A stretch of 64,000 nucleotides of DNA, taken from Candidatus Melainabacteria bacterium. Its GTDB lineage: Bacteria; Cyanobacteriota; Vampirovibrionia; Gastranaerophilales; Gastranaerophilaceae. Shown one piece after another: positions 1 to 9,309 of the stretch; position 1 is the stretch's first letter, and each line of letters starts with the position of its first letter. The translations under genes were made by a program, and so were the position numbers. The notes below the pieces were generated by a model. That model was not told the origin of the DNA. It ran no database searches and saw only the letters and a list, made by a program, of their open reading frames with translations. The DNA lies in assembly GCA_003258725.1 (NCBI GenBank), contig QHMG01000005.1, forward strand, positions 62,001-126,000, given 5' to 3'.

Positions 1-765
1 ACAGGTAAAATTAAAGTTGGTTGGTGGGAAATTGAGAACTATGATTATAAAAAACGCCCGAATCCTGGTATGATTTCGCTTGTTTATCTGTTTGAGCATT
101 CAAGTAACGTAGGTTCTGTAAAAGTTGCTCAATTAATGACTTCTAAAGAATTTTACGATATGTTGAAGAAGTTCGGTTTTGGTGAAAAAACAGGAATTGA
201 CCTACCTGGAGAATCTCGAGGTTTGTTAAAGCCAGCCAATAAATGGGACACATCAGACCATGCAACTATGGGTTACGGTTATGGTACATCTGTAACTGCA
301 ATGCAAATGGTAGATGCAATTTCTGCGCTTGCAAATAATGGGGTTAGAATTACTCCTCACGTAATCAAATACACTCAAGAGGAAGCACAAAACAAAATTC
401 ACTATACTCAAGTATTAAAGCCAGAAACGGCAAGAGATGTTACCGAAATACTTATGAAAAGTATTAATAACGGAAAATCACAAATTAAAATGGATAAATA
501 TAACGTTGCTGCCAAAACAGGTACTTCTAAGAAACCAAAAGACGACGGTAGCGGTTATACAAAATATTATTATACCTCAACAGTAGGTTATTTCCCAGCG
601 ACAGACCCTCAAGTTTTAATTTACATTACAGTTGACTCGGCTCAAGGTGGTGAAGTTTGGGGTAGTACAATCGCAGCACCTATTTTTAAAGAGGTTGCGT
701 TACAAGTTGCACGTATATTGAACTTGAAACCTGATAAAGTAGGTTCTGAAAACATAAAAGACTAA
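1..765 (+). CDS. ftsI: FtsI/PBP2-type peptidoglycan transpeptidase, C-terminal part
   Basis: Class B penicillin-binding protein that cross-links septal peptidoglycan in the periplasm; only the C-terminal ~254 residues are in the window. The frame is open from base 1, so the true start and the SxxK motif lie upstream. The second active-site motif SSN is at nt 100-108 and the third motif KTGTS starts at nt 514. Between them runs a typical GYGYGTSVTAMQ segment. It sits directly upstream of murE, the classic dcw order, which favours FtsI over an elongation PBP2. Ends 18 nt before murE. Confidence 0.9.
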   Translation, partial: TGKIKVGWWEIENYDYKKRPNPGMISLVYLFEHSSNVGSVKVAQLMTSKEFYDMLKKFGFGEKTGIDLPGESRGLLKPANKWDTSDHATMGYGYGTSVTAMQMVDAISALANNGVRITPHVIKYTQEEAQNKIHYTQVLKPETARDVTEILMKSINNGKSQIKMDKYNVAAKTGTSKKPKDDGSGYTKYYYTSTVGYFPATDPQVLIYITVDSAQGGEVWGSTIAAPIFKEVALQVARILNLKPDKVGSENIKD

Positions 766-783
766 AATTAAAGGAGTTATAAA

Positions 784-2244
784 ATGGATTTAGATACATT
801 AGTAAAAAATCTTGATTGTGAAAAAATTAATTACCAAAATGTAGAAATAACAGGGCTTTCATACAATTCAAAAACAACAGACGAGGGTAACTTATTTATT
901 TGTTTAGTTGGTGAAAATACAGACGGGCATGAATACGCTAAAATGGCTGAAGAAAAGGGCGCTGTGGCTTTGATGGTAGAAAGAAAATTAGATAGCGATT
1001 TACCTCAAATTCTTGTTAAATCTACAAGACATCAAATTGCTGATGTTGCTGATGCTTTTTATAATTCACCTTCAAAAGCAATAAATTTAATTGGAGTTAC
1101 TGGAACAAACGGTAAAACTACTGTAACTCACTTGATTCAAAAAATATTTGAACACGATGAAAAACGCTGTGCTTTAATTGGAACATTGGGTTACAAACTT
1201 AATTCTAAAGACTTTTATCGTGAGGCAAAACACACAACTCCACAAGCGCCTGAGTTACAGCGCTTGTTACATCAAATAAAATATGAAAACCATATTGATA
1301 ATGTTGCAATGGAGGTTAGCTCTCATGCCCTAGAACAAAGACGTGTAGGCAATTGTGATTTTAAAGGTGCTGTTCTTACAAACTTGACTCAAGATCACTT
1401 AGATTATCATATTACAATGGATAATTATTTTGAAGCGAAGGCTATCTTGTTTAAAGGCTTGAAGGAAGGTGGATTTGCGGTAATTAATGCTGATGATGAA
1501 TATGCAGAAAGATTTTTGAGCGTAGTTCCAAGTGGTGTAAGAGTTTTAACTTATGGTATTAAAAAAGATGCTGATGTAATGGCTCAAAACGTAGAATTTA
1601 CAACAGATGGCGCAACTTTTACACTAAAAACAAAAAACGAATGTTTCTCTGTAAAACTTCACATGAACGGAATGTTTAGTGTTTATAATGTTCTTGCAGC
1701 GCTTACCGTTGCAATTACTCAAGGATTTGATGTAAAAGACGCTGCTGAAGGACTTGCAAACGTAAAAGGAGTTGCAGGCAGATTTGAAATTGTACATAAA
1801 AAACCAATGGTAATCGTAGATTATGCACACACTCCAGACGGATTGAAAAATGTATTGAAGGCTGGTCGTGAAATTACTCCAGAAGGTGCAAATCTAATTT
1901 GCTTATTCGGTTGTGGAGGTGACAGAGATGCAACAAAACGTCCTAAAATGGCTGCAATTGCGGAAGAACTTTCTGATAAAGTGGTTGTAACAAGCGATAA
2001 CCCAAGAAGTGAAAATCCAGATCAAATTATAGCTGACATTATGGCAGGTTTTAAGTCTGTAGATACCGATAAAGTGGTAGTTGAACCAGACAGAGGTAGT
2101 GCAATTGCTTTATTAAAGAATATTAGCAATGAAAATGACGTTGTAATTATTGCTGGTAAAGGTCATGAAGATTATCAAATTCTAAAAGACAAAACAATTC
2201 ATTTTGACGATAGAGAAGAAGCAGCAAAGGTTTTCGGAAAATAA
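784..2244 (+). CDS. murE: UDP-MurNAc-tripeptide synthetase (meso-DAP-adding) MurE
   Basis: Cytoplasmic Mur ligase that adds the third stem-peptide residue to UDP-MurNAc-L-Ala-D-Glu using ATP. 486 aa, normal length. The N-terminal UDP-binding domain is followed by the ATP-binding loop GTNGKTT (about residues 107-113), the central ligase domain and a C-terminal domain with GCGGDRDATKRP. The motif DNPR (about 405-408) is the known signature for meso-diaminopimelate rather than lysine, so the wall is probably A1-gamma type. An AAGGAG Shine-Dalgarno lies 7 nt before the ATG. Stop overlaps the nagA start as TAATG. Confidence 0.96.
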   Translation: MDLDTLVKNLDCEKINYQNVEITGLSYNSKTTDEGNLFICLVGENTDGHEYAKMAEEKGAVALMVERKLDSDLPQILVKSTRHQIADVADAFYNSPSKAINLIGVTGTNGKTTVTHLIQKIFEHDEKRCALIGTLGYKLNSKDFYREAKHTTPQAPELQRLLHQIKYENHIDNVAMEVSSHALEQRRVGNCDFKGAVLTNLTQDHLDYHITMDNYFEAKAILFKGLKEGGFAVINADDEYAERFLSVVPSGVRVLTYGIKKDADVMAQNVEFTTDGATFTLKTKNECFSVKLHMNGMFSVYNVLAALTVAITQGFDVKDAAEGLANVKGVAGRFEIVHKKPMVIVDYAHTPDGLKNVLKAGREITPEGANLICLFGCGGDRDATKRPKMAAIAEELSDKVVVTSDNPRSENPDQIIADIMAGFKSVDTDKVVVEPDRGSAIALLKNISNENDVVIIAGKGHEDYQILKDKTIHFDDREEAAKVFGK

Positions 2245-3191
2245 TGCAAGATTTAAGACAAAGCAATTTATTGATTGAACAACATTTCCATGGTGCTTTT
2301 GGGGTGGATTTTTCAGTTTGCTCGGTAGATGAAGTTTTAGTATTGGCTAAAAAACTTTTGCAACACGGAATTGGCGGATTTTTTCCAACTTTAGTAACTG
2401 ATACTATTGAAAATGTTAGACGGCAAATTGAAGTATTTAAACAAGCTCAAGCTAAAATTACTGATGATATGGCTGAATTACTAGGTGTGCATATTGAAGG
2501 TATTTTCTTAAATCCAGCTAAAAAAGGTATTCACGATGAAAGGCAGTTTTTAGATGTTACTGTCGAAAATTATAAAAAAATAGAAGACGATTTGATTAAA
2601 ATTGTAACTCTAGCACCAGAATTGGACAAAAATGCAGAATTACGCAAATATTTGATTTCAAAAGGTGTTAAAGTTCAAGCAGGACATTGTGTTGGCGGAG
2701 ATTTAGAATATTGTACGGGTGCAACTCATTTATTTAATGCAATGAGTGGAATTTCTCACCGTAGCAAATCAACAGCCTTGTCTGCTCTCGTTAATGATGA
2801 TATTTATACTGAAATTATCGCTGACGGAGTACATTTGAACGACGATACAATTAATTTGGTTCTAAAAGCAAAGCCAGAAGGCAAAGTATTATTGGTTTCT
2901 GACTGTTTGCCAATTACAGATAGCAACTTAAAACAAATGAAATTTTGTAACAAAGATGTTTTTTACGACGGTGAAAAAGCTACTGATGCAAACGGCACAA
3001 TCGCCGGTAGCACAAGTCTTTTAGATACAATAGTTAAAAGACTCTTGAAAAAAAATATCAATGCCCTTAAAATAATAAATAACACTTACGACTATCACAA
3101 TGTCCAAATTAATGGTTCAATTACTTGGAATAGCGATAACGAAATGGTGAAAATTGAAAAGGACAGCAAGGTAATAAAGGATTTTGATTAA
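2244..3191 (+). CDS. nagA: N-acetylglucosamine-6-phosphate deacetylase, short form
   Basis: Removes acetate from GlcNAc-6-P, feeding recycled amino sugars back to glucosamine-6-P. Family motifs are present in order: HFHGAFG near the N-terminus (metal site), GVHIEGIFLNPAKKGIH (metal-binding Glu), AGHCVG and ATHLFNAMSGISHR (metal-binding His), and VSDCLP where the catalytic Asp is expected. At 315 aa it is short of the usual ~380. The N-terminal strands of the small beta domain are missing and the protein starts about 13 residues before HFHG. Translationally coupled to murE. With murQ (35 kb) it outlines a muropeptide-recycling route. Confidence 0.85.
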   Translation: MQDLRQSNLLIEQHFHGAFGVDFSVCSVDEVLVLAKKLLQHGIGGFFPTLVTDTIENVRRQIEVFKQAQAKITDDMAELLGVHIEGIFLNPAKKGIHDERQFLDVTVENYKKIEDDLIKIVTLAPELDKNAELRKYLISKGVKVQAGHCVGGDLEYCTGATHLFNAMSGISHRSKSTALSALVNDDIYTEIIADGVHLNDDTINLVLKAKPEGKVLLVSDCLPITDSNLKQMKFCNKDVFYDGEKATDANGTIAGSTSLLDTIVKRLLKKNINALKIINNTYDYHNVQINGSITWNSDNEMVKIEKDSKVIKDFD

Positions 3192-3430
3192 TGGCTGAAC
3201 GTAAAATAGAAAGTGCTAATCCCGCACCAAAACAACCTCAAAAACCAAGCATAATAAGCTATACAAAAGAACAATATTATTTATTTTTTACTATCTTAAT
3301 CTGTTCTTTTGCTTTAATGTTTTGGCTTTGTAATTTTACAATTATGAAAGAAACCTTCCAAATTATAATGATGTCAGCTCTTTCAATAGCATTAGCCGAA
3401 TATTTTACAAGAAGATATTTTAAACTTTAA
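3191..3430 (+). CDS. small two-helix membrane protein, unknown
   Basis: 79 aa, unrecognised. A Pro/Lys-rich cytoplasmic-looking N-terminus (about 30 residues) is followed by two hydrophobic helices (about 30-48 and 53-68), and the protein ends RRYFKL. Start overlaps the nagA stop as TAATG, so it is the last gene of the ftsI-murE-nagA run, just before a strong terminator. It may be a minor envelope protein; no function can be assigned. Confidence 0.7.
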   Translation: MAERKIESANPAPKQPQKPSIISYTKEQYYLFFTILICSFALMFWLCNFTIMKETFQIIMMSALSIALAEYFTRRYFKL

Positions 3431-3447
3431 TTTATATAAATATGTGT

Positions 3448-3484
3448 AAAAAGGGGCGCAGTGCAAAGCACTGCGCCCCTTTTA
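3448..3484. terminator. bidirectional Rho-independent terminator
   Basis: A near-perfect stem (AAAGGGGCGCAGTGC / GCACTGCGCCCCTTT) with a 3-nt loop, A-rich on one side and T-rich on the other. It lies between the convergent ftsI-murE-nagA operon and the minus-strand PBP1A-lysS operon and can end both. Confidence 0.92.
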
Positions 3485-3492
3485 GTCTAGTT

Positions 3493-5001
3493 CTATTTGT
3501 CTAATTTTTTCATTGTTGGGAATGCAATTACATCACGAATTGTTTGAGAGTCAGTTAATAACATAACTAAACGGTCAATACCCATACCCATACCACCTGT
3601 TGGAGGCATACCGTATTCTAATGCTTCAATGAAGTCCTCATCAATTTCCATTGCTTCTTCATCACCGTTAGCTTTTGCAACAGCTTGAGCTTCAAATCTA
3701 GCTCTTTGGTCGATTGGGTCTGTCAATTCAGAGAATGCATTACAAATTTCCCAACCGTTTACACGAGTTTCAAAACGCTCAGTTAAACGCTTGTTGTCTC
3801 TGTGAACTTTTGCAAGAGGTGAAATGTCTCTTGGGTAGTCAATAATGTGTGTAGGTTGAATTAAAGAAGGTTCAATTTTTTCTTCAAATACTTTTTCGAT
3901 AACCTTGCCCCAAGTATCTGTATCTTCAACTTCTACATGAATTGATTTAGCTAAGTTTCTAGCTTCTTCGTCAGAAAAACATTCGTTAAAATCAATGCCA
4001 GTTGCATCTTTTACTGAACCTAACATTGTTTTTCTATCCCATGGTGGAGTTAAGTCTATTTCGTTTTCACCGTATTTAATTTTTGTTGTGCCAAGAACTT
4101 CTTGGGCAACGAAAGCAACCATATTTTCTGTTAATGTCATCATATCGTTGTAATCAGCGTATGCTTGATATAATTCAATCATAGTAAATTCTGGGTTGTG
4201 TCTTGTGTCAATACCTTCATTTCTAAAGCATTTGCCGATTTCAAATACTTTTTCAGAAACACCACCAACAATTAAGCGTTTCAAATATAATTCAAGAGCG
4301 ATTCTTAAAGTCATATCCATATCTAGAGCGTTGTGGTGAGTGAAGAATGGTCTTGCAGAAGCTCCAGAAGCTACTGTTTGCAAGATTGGAGTTTCAACTT
4401 CTAAGTAACCTTGTTTGCCTAAAAATTCTCTAATTTTAGAGATAATTTTGCTTCTTTTTCTGAATGTGTCACGGGTTGTTTCGTTAACGATTAAATCGAC
4501 ATAGCGTTGTCTATACTTTGTTTCAACGTCAGTCAAACCATGAAATTTTTCAGGTAATGGTAACAAAGCCTTTGTTAAAACGGTGTATTCAGTTGCTTTT
4601 ATAGAAAGTTCTCCACGAGGAGTTCTTCTGATTGTGCCTTTAAACCCAATGATGTCGCCAACATCAACAAGTTTTAACATCTTGAATTTTTCTTCTCCTA
4701 AGTTTTGTTTGTGAGAGAAAATTTGAATTTTTCCTGTTTCGTCCATCAAATCAATGAACATACCAGTATTACGCATCGCCATAATACGACCAGCTACTGC
4801 ATATTCATCTTCAGTTTCTTCTCCTGCTGGAAGGTCTTTATATTTTTCTTGTAATTCAGCTGCGCTAGCTGTTTTTTCGTATTTGTAAGGATATGGATTA
4901 ATTCCTTTGTCCACAAAGTCTGTTAGTTTTTGAACTCTTGCTTGACGAATGTTCTCTTTTGGAGAAATCGTTTCTTTGTTTTGATTTTCTTCTTGTGTCA
5001 T
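3493..5001 (-). CDS. lysS: lysyl-tRNA synthetase, class II
   Basis: Charges tRNA-Lys in the cytoplasm. 502 aa, normal length. The N-terminal OB-fold anticodon-binding domain (about 65-170) includes AGRIMAMRNTGM. The class II core shows motif 1 (GYLEVETPIL), motif 2 (FRNEGIDTRHNPEFTM) and motif 3 (GMGMGIDRLVML). Second gene of a minus-strand pair, 36 nt after PBP1A, with a GGAAG-type Shine-Dalgarno before the ATG. Confidence 0.97.
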   Translation of the reverse strand: MTQEENQNKETISPKENIRQARVQKLTDFVDKGINPYPYKYEKTASAAELQEKYKDLPAGEETEDEYAVAGRIMAMRNTGMFIDLMDETGKIQIFSHKQNLGEEKFKMLKLVDVGDIIGFKGTIRRTPRGELSIKATEYTVLTKALLPLPEKFHGLTDVETKYRQRYVDLIVNETTRDTFRKRSKIISKIREFLGKQGYLEVETPILQTVASGASARPFFTHHNALDMDMTLRIALELYLKRLIVGGVSEKVFEIGKCFRNEGIDTRHNPEFTMIELYQAYADYNDMMTLTENMVAFVAQEVLGTTKIKYGENEIDLTPPWDRKTMLGSVKDATGIDFNECFSDEEARNLAKSIHVEVEDTDTWGKVIEKVFEEKIEPSLIQPTHIIDYPRDISPLAKVHRDNKRLTERFETRVNGWEICNAFSELTDPIDQRARFEAQAVAKANGDEEAMEIDEDFIEALEYGMPPTGGMGMGIDRLVMLLTDSQTIRDVIAFPTMKKLDK

Positions 5002-5037
5002 TTTTCTTCCTTTTATTCTTAATTAATTACTTGCTTG

Positions 5038-7203
5038 TTAGAATGGCTTTGCCATAGGAATAGGAGCTAATTTGCCTGCTTCATCTGATTTTGGAGTTTC
5101 GATTTTTACAGGTTTTACTTCAACTTTTGGCGCTGCTGCGTTGTTAATTTCGTTTTTAACCTTGTTGCTGTTTGAACGAGGCTTGATTACAGGTGTAACT
5201 GGTTGTATAACCTCATCATTTATAGCATCAGAAACTTCAGAAGACTCTTGTTTTTTGTTTTCTTCTGCAGTTTCCTTATCAAATGTTTTTTGTGCTGCAT
5301 CTGGTGAGATAAACATTGGTGAACCCTTCATTCTGAATGGTTTTAAGGCTACAGGCGGATAGTCTGTAAAGTCTTTTGCGCCATAAGGTTCTGTTGCAAC
5401 TCTCATAACGTCTTTCCAAATAAGGGCTGGAACAGTACCACCTGTTAAGTTACCCATTTTTGTATTATCATCGTTACCAACCCAAACACCTGTAACGATG
5501 TCAGGAGTGTAACCGAAGAAGGTTGCATCCTTTGAATCATCAGTTGTACCTGTTTTAACGGCAGCTGGCTTACCAATGTTTGCGGCAACACCAGTACCAC
5601 TTTGAACAACAGTTTTCATCATGGCTGTCATTGTTGCTGCTGTTTCAATTGCTAAAACCTTTGTTGATTTTGCTTTTGGTGCAGTGTAAATGACCTTACC
5701 TCGAGAAGTTTCAATGCTTTCAACTGCATAAGGTTCTACTTTATAGCCACCGTTTGAGAATACACCGTAAGCTCTTGTCATTTCAAACAATTTTACACCG
5801 TTTGAACCTAAAGCTATTGTGTAGTCATATTCTAAAGGTGTTGAAATACCCATTACACGTACTAATTGGATAACAGGTCTAATACCTACGTATTCAATTA
5901 ATCTAGCTGCACAAACATTTGAAGATACCATTAATGCTGTGTATAAAGGAATTTCACCTCTGTATTTGTTACCATAGTTTCTAGGCGCCCAATTACCGAT
6001 TTTTACAGGTAAATCCTGAATCATATCGTTTGGAGTTAAGCCTTTTTCAATAGCAGCGGCATATACAAATGGTTTAAAGGATGATCCTGGCGGTCTTATA
6101 GCTTGTGTAACACGGTCATATTGAGATTTTGTGTAATCTTTACCGCCAACGTATGCTAAAATTTTACCATTTTGAGTGTTGAATGAGAATACAGCGGCTT
6201 GTTGCTTGTCGCCTTTTAAGCCCCAACTGTTCATATTTCTTGTAACTGCTTCATTTGCAGCCATTTGAGTCTTGTAATCAAGTGTAGTTACAATTTTGTA
6301 GCCACCTTGTGAAATGTCTGTTTCATCAAAGCCAAGTTTTTCAAGCTCATTCATTACGTAATCGCAGAAATATGGAGCTTTGTTGAAGGTGTAAAGCTGT
6401 GGTAGAGAGCTTAAGACGATTTTTTCGTGTTTTGCAGCTCTGTATTGGTCTTTTGTAATGTAACGCATTTTGTACATACGTTTCAATACTTGGTTTCTAC
6501 GTTGTTGAGCTTTTTTTATATCGTTAAATGGTGAATATACAGATGGTGCTTGAGGAAGACCTGCAATAAGTGCGATTTCACCTAAACTTAACTCGTTGAT
6601 GTGTTTATTGAAGTATATTTGAGCCGCACCTTCAACACCGTAAGCGCCAGAGCCTAAATATACATTATTCAAGTACATTTCAAGAATTTTGTCCTTTGAA
6701 ATAGTTTTTTCAATTCTTGCAGCAATTACAAATTCTTTAATCTTACGGTTGAAAGTTTTTTCGTTAGATAAGAATAAAATTCTTGAAAGCTGTTGTGTGA
6801 TAGTACTTGCGCCTTGTACAACGTGTCCAGCCATAATGTTTGCAACGATAGAACGAGCTAAACCTAATAAATCATAGCCGTCATGGTGATAGAAGTTTTT
6901 GTCTTCTGTTGCAATAATAGCTTGGATTAGAGTGTCAGGAATCTCGTCTAATTCAACCTTTTTAAAGGTGTAAGCCGTAAAGGTCTTAATAATTTCACCG
7001 TCAGATGAATAAAGTTTTGTGATAATATTTGGTCTGAATTGCTCTAAATTGTTGATTGGTGGTAAAGTGCTTAAGTATAGCTTGAAAGATACAATACCAG
7101 CAAAGCATACAGCGATTATAATGCTTATGCCATAAGCGATAGAGGTTCTTAACTTCTGGTTTTTAGCTTTTTTAATTTGCTTTGGAACTATAAAATTATA
7201 CAT
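5038..7203 (-). CDS. mrcA: bifunctional PBP1A, glycosyltransferase/transpeptidase
   Basis: Polymerises lipid II and cross-links glycan strands in the periplasm. 721 aa. One N-terminal membrane anchor (about 20-45) is followed by a GT51 domain with ATEDKNFYHHDGYD, GASTITQQLSR and the RKIKEFVIAARIE segment. The transpeptidase domain has GSSFKPF (about 373-379, catalytic Ser), SSN and KTGTT (about 550). The last ~100 residues are a Pro/Lys/Glu-rich, probably disordered tail ending PIPMAKPF. First gene of an operon with lysS. RBS AAGGGA lies before the ATG. Divergent from the YkgJ-type gene. Confidence 0.95.
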   Translation of the reverse strand: MYNFIVPKQIKKAKNQKLRTSIAYGISIIIAVCFAGIVSFKLYLSTLPPINNLEQFRPNIITKLYSSDGEIIKTFTAYTFKKVELDEIPDTLIQAIIATEDKNFYHHDGYDLLGLARSIVANIMAGHVVQGASTITQQLSRILFLSNEKTFNRKIKEFVIAARIEKTISKDKILEMYLNNVYLGSGAYGVEGAAQIYFNKHINELSLGEIALIAGLPQAPSVYSPFNDIKKAQQRRNQVLKRMYKMRYITKDQYRAAKHEKIVLSSLPQLYTFNKAPYFCDYVMNELEKLGFDETDISQGGYKIVTTLDYKTQMAANEAVTRNMNSWGLKGDKQQAAVFSFNTQNGKILAYVGGKDYTKSQYDRVTQAIRPPGSSFKPFVYAAAIEKGLTPNDMIQDLPVKIGNWAPRNYGNKYRGEIPLYTALMVSSNVCAARLIEYVGIRPVIQLVRVMGISTPLEYDYTIALGSNGVKLFEMTRAYGVFSNGGYKVEPYAVESIETSRGKVIYTAPKAKSTKVLAIETAATMTAMMKTVVQSGTGVAANIGKPAAVKTGTTDDSKDATFFGYTPDIVTGVWVGNDDNTKMGNLTGGTVPALIWKDVMRVATEPYGAKDFTDYPPVALKPFRMKGSPMFISPDAAQKTFDKETAEENKKQESSEVSDAINDEVIQPVTPVIKPRSNSNKVKNEINNAAAPKVEVKPVKIETPKSDEAGKLAPIPMAKPF

Positions 7204-7211
7204 TTTTTCCC

Positions 7212-7239
7212 TTGCCTTATATAATAATTATCCTATAAT
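7212..7239 (+). promoter_or_regulatory. candidate promoter for the YkgJ-type gene
   Basis: TTGCCT, a 16-nt spacer and TATAAT, in the gap between divergent genes. The predicted start is near 7246, giving a leader of about 28 nt with no clear Shine-Dalgarno. AT-rich sequence on the other strand holds -10-like TATTAT/TATAAG for PBP1A. Confidence 0.45.
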
Positions 7240-7273
7240 ATAATTATTGTATAAAAAACGAAATTGTAAACAC

Positions 7274-7663
7274 ATGTTAGATTTTATTGTATCATTTATA
7301 AACGAAATCCGCTCATATTTTGTACCCGAAAGGCTTACTTACAAGGTCGTTGGAGAGTGTAAAAAATGCGGAAAATGCTGTAATCACATGTATAGCTATG
7401 ATGAGTATACAGAAAAAGAATTTAAATTTATGCAACTTTTATTTCCAGCATACCGTAGATTCTACATTAAAGGAAAAGATGAAGACGGAAAACTAATATT
7501 TGCGTGCAAATTAGTATCTCCAGAAGGTTTGTGTACAGTGTATGACAAGCGTTTGGCGATGTGTAGAAAATATCCTGCAAAACAAATTCGTTTTTATGCA
7601 AAAATGCCCGAAGGGTGCGGATATACTGTAATTAAGAAGGATTTTAAAGATTATTTAAAATAA
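7274..7663 (+). CDS. YkgJ-type CxxCxxCC cluster protein
   Basis: About 129 aa with the CxxCxxCC pattern CKKCGKCC, followed by FACKLVSPEGLC, AMCRKYP and GCGY. This cysteine layout is that of the YkgJ/UPF0153 family, thought to bind zinc or iron. Role unknown. I placed the start at the ATG at 7274 (MLDFIV); the frame is open from a TTG at 7247 but that start would sit inside the promoter. Followed at once by the SLH gene. Confidence 0.8.
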   Translation: MLDFIVSFINEIRSYFVPERLTYKVVGECKKCGKCCNHMYSYDEYTEKEFKFMQLLFPAYRRFYIKGKDEDGKLIFACKLVSPEGLCTVYDKRLAMCRKYPAKQIRFYAKMPEGCGYTVIKKDFKDYLK

Positions 7664-7711
7664 TTGCCAAAGCTGAAAAAATGCTTTATAATTTTATTGA
7701 CAGGAGTAGAT

Positions 7712-9025
7712 GTGGGAAGAATTAAATCAAGTATAATCATAGTTTTAGCGCTTTTTGCGATGATGATATCGCCAAAAACCTTTGCAGTTGAGCAAATTCT
7801 AGATGTAATGCTTCCATCAAGCAGTTTTTTAGATGTTCCTGACAATTATTGGGCATATACAGAAATATCGGAACTACACCACAAGGGCATTCTAAAGGGG
7901 TATCCAAGCCAAAAGTTTTGCCCAGAGGCTTTTATAACCAGAGAAGAATTTGCAACAGCTGTAATCAAGGCTCTAGGCTTAAATGACGGTGAGGTAATGG
8001 ATCCATTGGTACTAGATGATGTGTTCCCAGAGGATTGGGCATACCAAAATATACAAAATGCCTTCTTTTTCGGACTTTTTTTGCCACCTAGAATGGCAAA
8101 GGACGGCGGATATTATTTCTATCCAACTCAAAATATAACAAGAGCTCACGCTATTACAATAGCTGTAAATTCAATAAAAACAGTGCCAATGACAAAGAAA
8201 AAAGCTAAAAGTGTTTTAGAATATACCTATGACGACTTTTTTAAAATTCCAGATTGGTTTGTAGCACCAGCAGCAAAGGCTCAAATTCTTGATATGCTTG
8301 TGATTGACCCAAGAGGAAAGAAAGAAATTGCTTATGACAAGCCAATTACAAGGGCTGAAACGGCTGTATTGCTTTATAATATGATTGAAGAAGCTCGCAA
8401 AAACCCGAATGATAAGATTAAAGCTGCTTTTGAGAAGAAAATTTCAGCTGAGGGTCACGTAATTCAAGATGCAATTGTAGATGACAGTATAGCTACAATA
8501 CCTGCAGGAACTGAATTGCCGTTGATTATTACAGGTAAAATAAGCTCTCAGAAGGCTTGTGAAGGTGAAAAATATGTTGCTTTAGTGCCAAAGAACTTTA
8601 TTACAGCTAAAAAATATTTGTTAATTCCTTATGGTGCAAGGTTTACAGGTCATGTGCAACAAGTTAAAAAAGGTCGTTTTTTGATTAGAAATGCCGTTTT
8701 AACACTTCAAAACGACAGTTTAGACGTTCTACATCAGCCATTAACAAGGGTGAACGCTATTGCAGAGATTAAGACTTCCAAAAGTGACTCTAGATTTAGA
8801 AAAATCTTTAAAGGGGAGAAATTGACCGTAGATAGAGGTGAATTTCTATACATTAAGTTGTTAGAGCCAATAAAAGTAGACGTTTCGACTGGTCGACTTC
8901 TTGTAAACCCTGAATTAGAGTACAAAAACAACTCTGTAATGGACCCATATCAACATAAAAATGAGGCAACTAAAAAACAGGTTTTAGATTACATAAAATC
9001 TCCTACTGAGGTAGAAGACCTATAA
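7712..9025 (+). CDS. secreted protein with three SLH domains
   Basis: About 437 aa. Signal peptide (basic GRIK, hydrophobic core, cut near TFA-VEQ), then three S-layer-homology repeats (FLDVPDNYWAY..., VFPEDWAYQNI..., FFKIPDWFVAPAA... each ending in an ITR-A/E-type motif). In SLH families these bind peptidoglycan-linked polymer. In cyanobacterial relatives SLH proteins tether the outer membrane. The C-terminal half is beta-rich (IPAGTELPLIITGKI...) and not a recognisable porin barrel. Start set at GTG 7712, which has GGAG 5 nt upstream; a TTG at 7664 would spoil the signal peptide. Confidence 0.85.
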   Translation: MGRIKSSIIIVLALFAMMISPKTFAVEQILDVMLPSSSFLDVPDNYWAYTEISELHHKGILKGYPSQKFCPEAFITREEFATAVIKALGLNDGEVMDPLVLDDVFPEDWAYQNIQNAFFFGLFLPPRMAKDGGYYFYPTQNITRAHAITIAVNSIKTVPMTKKKAKSVLEYTYDDFFKIPDWFVAPAAKAQILDMLVIDPRGKKEIAYDKPITRAETAVLLYNMIEEARKNPNDKIKAAFEKKISAEGHVIQDAIVDDSIATIPAGTELPLIITGKISSQKACEGEKYVALVPKNFITAKKYLLIPYGARFTGHVQQVKKGRFLIRNAVLTLQNDSLDVLHQPLTRVNAIAEIKTSKSDSRFRKIFKGEKLTVDRGEFLYIKLLEPIKVDVSTGRLLVNPELEYKNNSVMDPYQHKNEATKKQVLDYIKSPTEVEDL

Positions 9026-9309
9026 ATAAAGTTGTTTAGGCTTGGGTAATTTCTGTAATTCACTCTATAATAGTCAAAAATGAACAATAAGAAGGTGAAA
9101 ATATTAAAAACAGGTGAATTTAGGGGCACGTGTCCGTAAAAAAGCGTACGTAAAAATACGTCCGTTTTAAAGCGGTCAAAATTTTACAGTTAAAAATGGT
9201 ATAATATTTTCGTTAAATTTTATTGGTTAAAATTTTTTTTTAACTTAAAACAAATTCACAAAACTAAAAAAAAGACATGTTTATATTATAATCATGTAAA
9301 GGAGGCAAA
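9026..9309 (+). promoter_or_regulatory. intergenic region with promoters and inverted ACGT-rich segment
   Basis: TTGGGT-18-TATAAT (9042-9071) stands 8 nt before a 19-codon open frame (9080-9139, MNNKKVKILK...). A run with repeated CGTACG/ACGTCCG/TCCGT words follows at 9127-9172. A second -10 (TATAAT, about 9189-9194) and a third (TATTATAAT just before 9295) precede the acyltransferase RBS. Probably the promoter region of the plsC pair. Confidence 0.4.

Noticed and set aside
7247..7273. TTG start extending the YkgJ-type protein by nine residues
   Set aside because: It falls at the predicted transcription start with no RBS; the ATG at 7274 is simpler.
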